Shown: in pieces, positions 61,406 through 64,000 of the stretch
Position numbering within the stretch: the stretch's first letter is position 1
Layout: the number at the start of each line of letters is the position of its first letter
Source: Trichococcus shcherbakoviae
Lineage (GTDB): Bacteria; Bacillota; Bacilli; Lactobacillales; Aerococcaceae
Direction: 5' to 3'
Assembly (NCBI RefSeq): GCF_963666195.1
Contig: NZ_OY762653.1
Location: forward strand, 1,893,501-1,957,500
DNA length: 64,000 nucleotides
Translations under genes and position numbers: made by a program
The notes under the pieces: generated by a model
Database searches by the model: none
Seen by the model: only the letters and a program-made list of their open reading frames with translations
What the model was told of the DNA's origin: nothing

Positions 61406-63154
61406 ATGTTTAATCTATTCATTTTGATATTGGAGCGGGTCGGGCTGATCATCATATTGGCCTACCTTTTGATGAATACCCACTATTTCAGGGACAAATT
61501 GGGCGAACGTCAACGCTTGAGCACCAAAGTGGCGCTGATTGTCGTATTCGGAATATTCGCGGTCATCTCAAACTATACAGGCGTTGAGATCAGTCAGGAC
61601 CGCATCGTATCCGACCAGGTACTGATGAAACTTTCGGAGGGAGCGTCCTTGGCGAACACGCGGGTGCTCACAATCGGCGTCGCCGGTCTGATCGGCGGGC
61701 CGTTGGTCGGCACATCCGTCGGCATCATCTCGGGCGTCATCCGTTTCTTCCAAGGTGGGGAAGAGGCCTATATTTATGTGATTTCTTCCATCTTGATCGG
61801 CCTCATTTCCGGTCTGTACGGTGCCAAAACGATGCGCAAAAATACCTATCCGACGATAAAGGAAGGCTTTATGATTGGAGCCGTGACGGAAGGAGTCCAG
61901 ATGCTCAGCATTCTGGTGTTGAGCCGCGATCTTCCGGCTGCTTGGGATCTGGTGACATTTATTGCGTTTCCGATGGTCCTCGTCAACAGCATGGGGACCG
62001 GCATTTTCCTTTCCATCATCGGCTCCACGCTGCGCCAAGTCGAACAGACGAAAGCGGTGCAGACGCATGATGTGCTCCAATTGGCGAACCGAACGATGCC
62101 TTATTTCCGTTCCGGCATGAACGAAGCTTCGTGCACGGAAGCGGCAAAAATCATCCAACAATTGATGAAAGTGTCCGCCGTAAGCATCACGAACACCGAT
62201 CGGATTTTGGCCTATGTTGGCGCAGCCAGCGACCACCACATCGCCTCGAACGAAATATTGACCGAATTATCAAAAGAAGTGCTGCGGACAGGTGAAATCA
62301 GGGAAGTCCATTCCCATGACGAAATCGGCTGCAACCATCCGGGCTGTCCTTTGCAAGCGGCGCTCGTCATTCCGCTGAAAGCGCAAGGTAAAACGATCGG
62401 CACTTTGAAGCTGTATTTCACGGATGCGGCGAAATTGACCTTTGTCGAAAGGCAGTTGGCGGAAGGCCTCGGCAACATCTTCTCCAGCCAAATCGAATTT
62501 GGGGAGATCGAACTGCAGAGCAAGCTGCTGCAGGATGCCGAAATCAAATCCTTGCAGGCGCAAGTGAATCCGCATTTCTTCTTCAATGCCATCAATACCG
62601 TCTCTGCGTTGATCCGGGTCGACAGCGAACAGGCGCGCAGGCTGCTGATCCAACTCAGTAACTTTTTCCGGGCCAATCTGCAGGGCGCCCGCACCAACCT
62701 GATTCCGTTGATGAAGGAGCTCATGCAGGTGGAAGCCTACCGTTCGTTGGAGCAGGCTCGTTTCCCTGATCGCTACCAAGTCGACATTTCCGTCGAGGAA
62801 GGCTTGGAGGAAGTGTTGTTGCCGCCTTTTCTGATCCAGATTCTGTTGGAGAATGCGTTCAAGCATGCTTTCGGCAGCCGGAAGACCGATAATCGGGTAT
62901 GGATCGATGTGAAAAACAGTCCGGATGGGGTGTTCATTTCCGTCCGGGACAACGGCGAAGGCATCGACTCCAATCACTTAGAGAAATTAGGCAAAGAAAC
63001 AGTGCCATCGCAGGAAGGCACCGGCTCGGCATTGGAGAACCTGAATAAACGGTTGGTCAGTCTGTTCGGCGAATCGGCAAAATTGCATTTCGTATCTTCA
63101 CCAACAGGAACGACCGTCTATTGCACGGTACCTTATCAAGAAAGGCAGGGATGA
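61406..63154 (+). CDS. lytS: LytS-type sensor histidine kinase
   Basis: 582 residues. About six membrane segments in the first 200 residues match the 5TMR-LYT domain (VGLIIILAYLLMNT, KVALIVVFGIFAVISNYTG with the NxxG motif, GLIGGPLVGTSVGIISGVIRFFQGG). A GAF-like domain follows (about residues 225-360). The phosphoacceptor is His390 in AQVNPHFFFNAINTVSALI, and the ATPase part has FLIQILLENAFKHAFG and VRDNGEGI. The family senses membrane potential or pyruvate-type signals and controls lrgAB-like genes. The stop overlaps the response regulator start by 4 bp. Confidence 0.94.
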   Translation: MFNLFILILERVGLIIILAYLLMNTHYFRDKLGERQRLSTKVALIVVFGIFAVISNYTGVEISQDRIVSDQVLMKLSEGASLANTRVLTIGVAGLIGGPLVGTSVGIISGVIRFFQGGEEAYIYVISSILIGLISGLYGAKTMRKNTYPTIKEGFMIGAVTEGVQMLSILVLSRDLPAAWDLVTFIAFPMVLVNSMGTGIFLSIIGSTLRQVEQTKAVQTHDVLQLANRTMPYFRSGMNEASCTEAAKIIQQLMKVSAVSITNTDRILAYVGAASDHHIASNEILTELSKEVLRTGEIREVHSHDEIGCNHPGCPLQAALVIPLKAQGKTIGTLKLYFTDAAKLTFVERQLAEGLGNIFSSQIEFGEIELQSKLLQDAEIKSLQAQVNPHFFFNAINTVSALIRVDSEQARRLLIQLSNFFRANLQGARTNLIPLMKELMQVEAYRSLEQARFPDRYQVDISVEEGLEEVLLPPFLIQILLENAFKHAFGSRKTDNRVWIDVKNSPDGVFISVRDNGEGIDSNHLEKLGKETVPSQEGTGSALENLNKRLVSLFGESAKLHFVSSPTGTTVYCTVPYQERQG

Positions 63155-63891
63155 GTATGCGGGTATTGATTGTGGATGACGAACCATTGGCAAGGGATGA
63201 ACTGGCTTACTTGCTAGGGCAATGCGAAGGCGTGAGCGCCATCGCCCAAGCGGATTCGATCGAAGAAGCGCTGGGAGCGATGCTTGAGGACCCTGTGGAT
63301 CTGATCTTTTTGGACATTCACCTGACTAATGAGAGCGGCCTATCGTTGGCTGGCAAAATCAATAAACTGAAGAAACCGCCGATGATCATTTTTGCTACGG
63401 CCTATGATGATTATGCCGTCAAAGCGTTTGAACTGAATGCGACCGATTACGTCCTGAAGCCTTTTGAAATGGAGCGGATCCAGCAAGCGGTCAAAAAAGC
63501 CTACGGACAGTACCGCAAGCAACAGGTCGGAGAAGTGGAAGTACCGAAGCAGAAGGATATAGGACTGCAGGTCTTGCCCATCCAGATGGATGAACGTATC
63601 TATATGCTGCAGGTCCCGGAAATCATCGCAATCGGAGTCGAGAACGGCGAAACGACCATTTATACGAAAAATATGACCTACATCATTCATGAACCGCTCA
63701 GTGCGCTCGAGAAAAAAATCGATGGGCATCCTTTCCTGAGGGTTCATCGCGCCTTCCTCCTCAATCTGAAGGAAATAAAGGAAATCCAGCCATGGTTCAA
63801 CCATACATTCCAACTGACGATGAGCAACGGCTTGAAGATACCCGTCAGCCGTTCTTATATGAAGGAATTTAAGGAAAAAGTAGGTATCTGA
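63151..63891 (+). CDS. lytR: LytTR-type response regulator
   Basis: 246 residues from the ATG at 63151, which overlaps the kinase stop (ATGA); an ATG at 63157 is equally possible. The receiver has LIVDDEPLARDEL, the phosphoacceptor Asp55 in LIFLDIHLTNESG, and the conserved lysine in YVLKPFEMERI. The C-terminal LytTR DNA-binding domain has YMLQVPEIIAIGVENGETTIYT, LEKKIDGHPFLRVHRAFLLNLKEIKEI and IPVSRSYMKEFKEKVGI. It would bind near a target such as lrgAB; no such gene is seen before the window ends. Confidence 0.94.
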   Translation: MSMRVLIVDDEPLARDELAYLLGQCEGVSAIAQADSIEEALGAMLEDPVDLIFLDIHLTNESGLSLAGKINKLKKPPMIIFATAYDDYAVKAFELNATDYVLKPFEMERIQQAVKKAYGQYRKQQVGEVEVPKQKDIGLQVLPIQMDERIYMLQVPEIIAIGVENGETTIYTKNMTYIIHEPLSALEKKIDGHPFLRVHRAFLLNLKEIKEIQPWFNHTFQLTMSNGLKIPVSRSYMKEFKEKVGI

Positions 63892-63914
63892 TCAAAAAGT
63901 GAATGAATTTCAGG

Positions 63915-63946
63915 ACTGCAGGCGTGCAACTCAGCCTGCAGTTTTG
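63915..63946 (+). terminator. terminator after the LytS/LytT-type genes
   Basis: ACTGCAGGC pairs with GCCTGCAGT and is followed by TTTTGT. Confidence 0.78.
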
Positions 63947-64000
63947 TCGTTTCGGGCGCAAATGACCCAAAAGTTTCTTTTTCTCCAGTAAAGTAAGGGC

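Overview
The window looks like chromosome of a low-GC Gram-positive bacterium of moderate G+C. I infer the order Lactobacillales, probably Carnobacteriaceae and perhaps Trichococcus, but no rRNA or other marker gene is present to prove it. Supporting signs are strong Shine-Dalgarno sequences with several TTG and GTG starts, lipoprotein signal peptides ending in LxGC, a T-box leader, a Bacillus-type LexA box, AraR-type operators, a phosphoketolase for heterofermentative pentose use, and a paired NfeD and flotillin. No rRNA, tRNA, prophage or CRISPR-Cas genes were seen.

Layout. 1-2802: the end of a transketolase gene, then a divergent redox group (F420/NADPH reductase-like protein; small monooxygenase plus SDR). 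3000-9860: a T-box leader followed by two URO-D-family proteins flanking a Gfo/Idh oxidoreductase and a complete amino-acid-type ABC importer. 10077-13176: an oligopeptide-binding lipoprotein and peptidase T. 13232-15644: glutathione-dependent formaldehyde detoxification with a divergent HxlR regulator. 16007-20478: NfeD-flotillin, glycerol dehydrogenase and alanine dehydrogenase. 20610-28442: AraR, ribulokinase, ribulose-5-P epimerase, arabinose isomerase and phosphoketolase, which together form a route from L-arabinose to acetyl-P and glyceraldehyde-3-P. 28829-33311: a heterodimeric ABC exporter with a divergent AraC regulator. 33691-42143: a sugar-sensing module (lipoprotein, YesM/YesN-type kinase and regulator) divergent from a multiple-monosaccharide ABC importer with an orphan PTS IIB gene. 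42511-52582: housekeeping and stress genes, including an SOS-box-controlled pair of small genes. 52739-58140: a LysR regulator with a FabK-like enzyme, a CoA-transferase and an OFA-family transporter. 58155-59829: a complete IS1380-family insertion sequence. 60218-63891: a pRiA4b-type protein, a thioredoxin-like protein and a LytS/LytT-type two-component system.

Three things are not explained by ordinary gene content. (1) Seven intergenic arrays hold about 26 short palindromes belonging to three arm-sequence families. All repeat with the same 51-52 bp period, close to five helical turns. (2) A roughly 200-bp non-coding element occurs twice (about 50946-51146 and 55078-55280). Its three helices keep pairing although their sequences differ, which suggests a structured RNA. 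(3) A T-box leader stands over a catabolic-looking cluster of unknown substrate, not over an obvious aminoacyl-tRNA synthetase or amino-acid biosynthesis gene.
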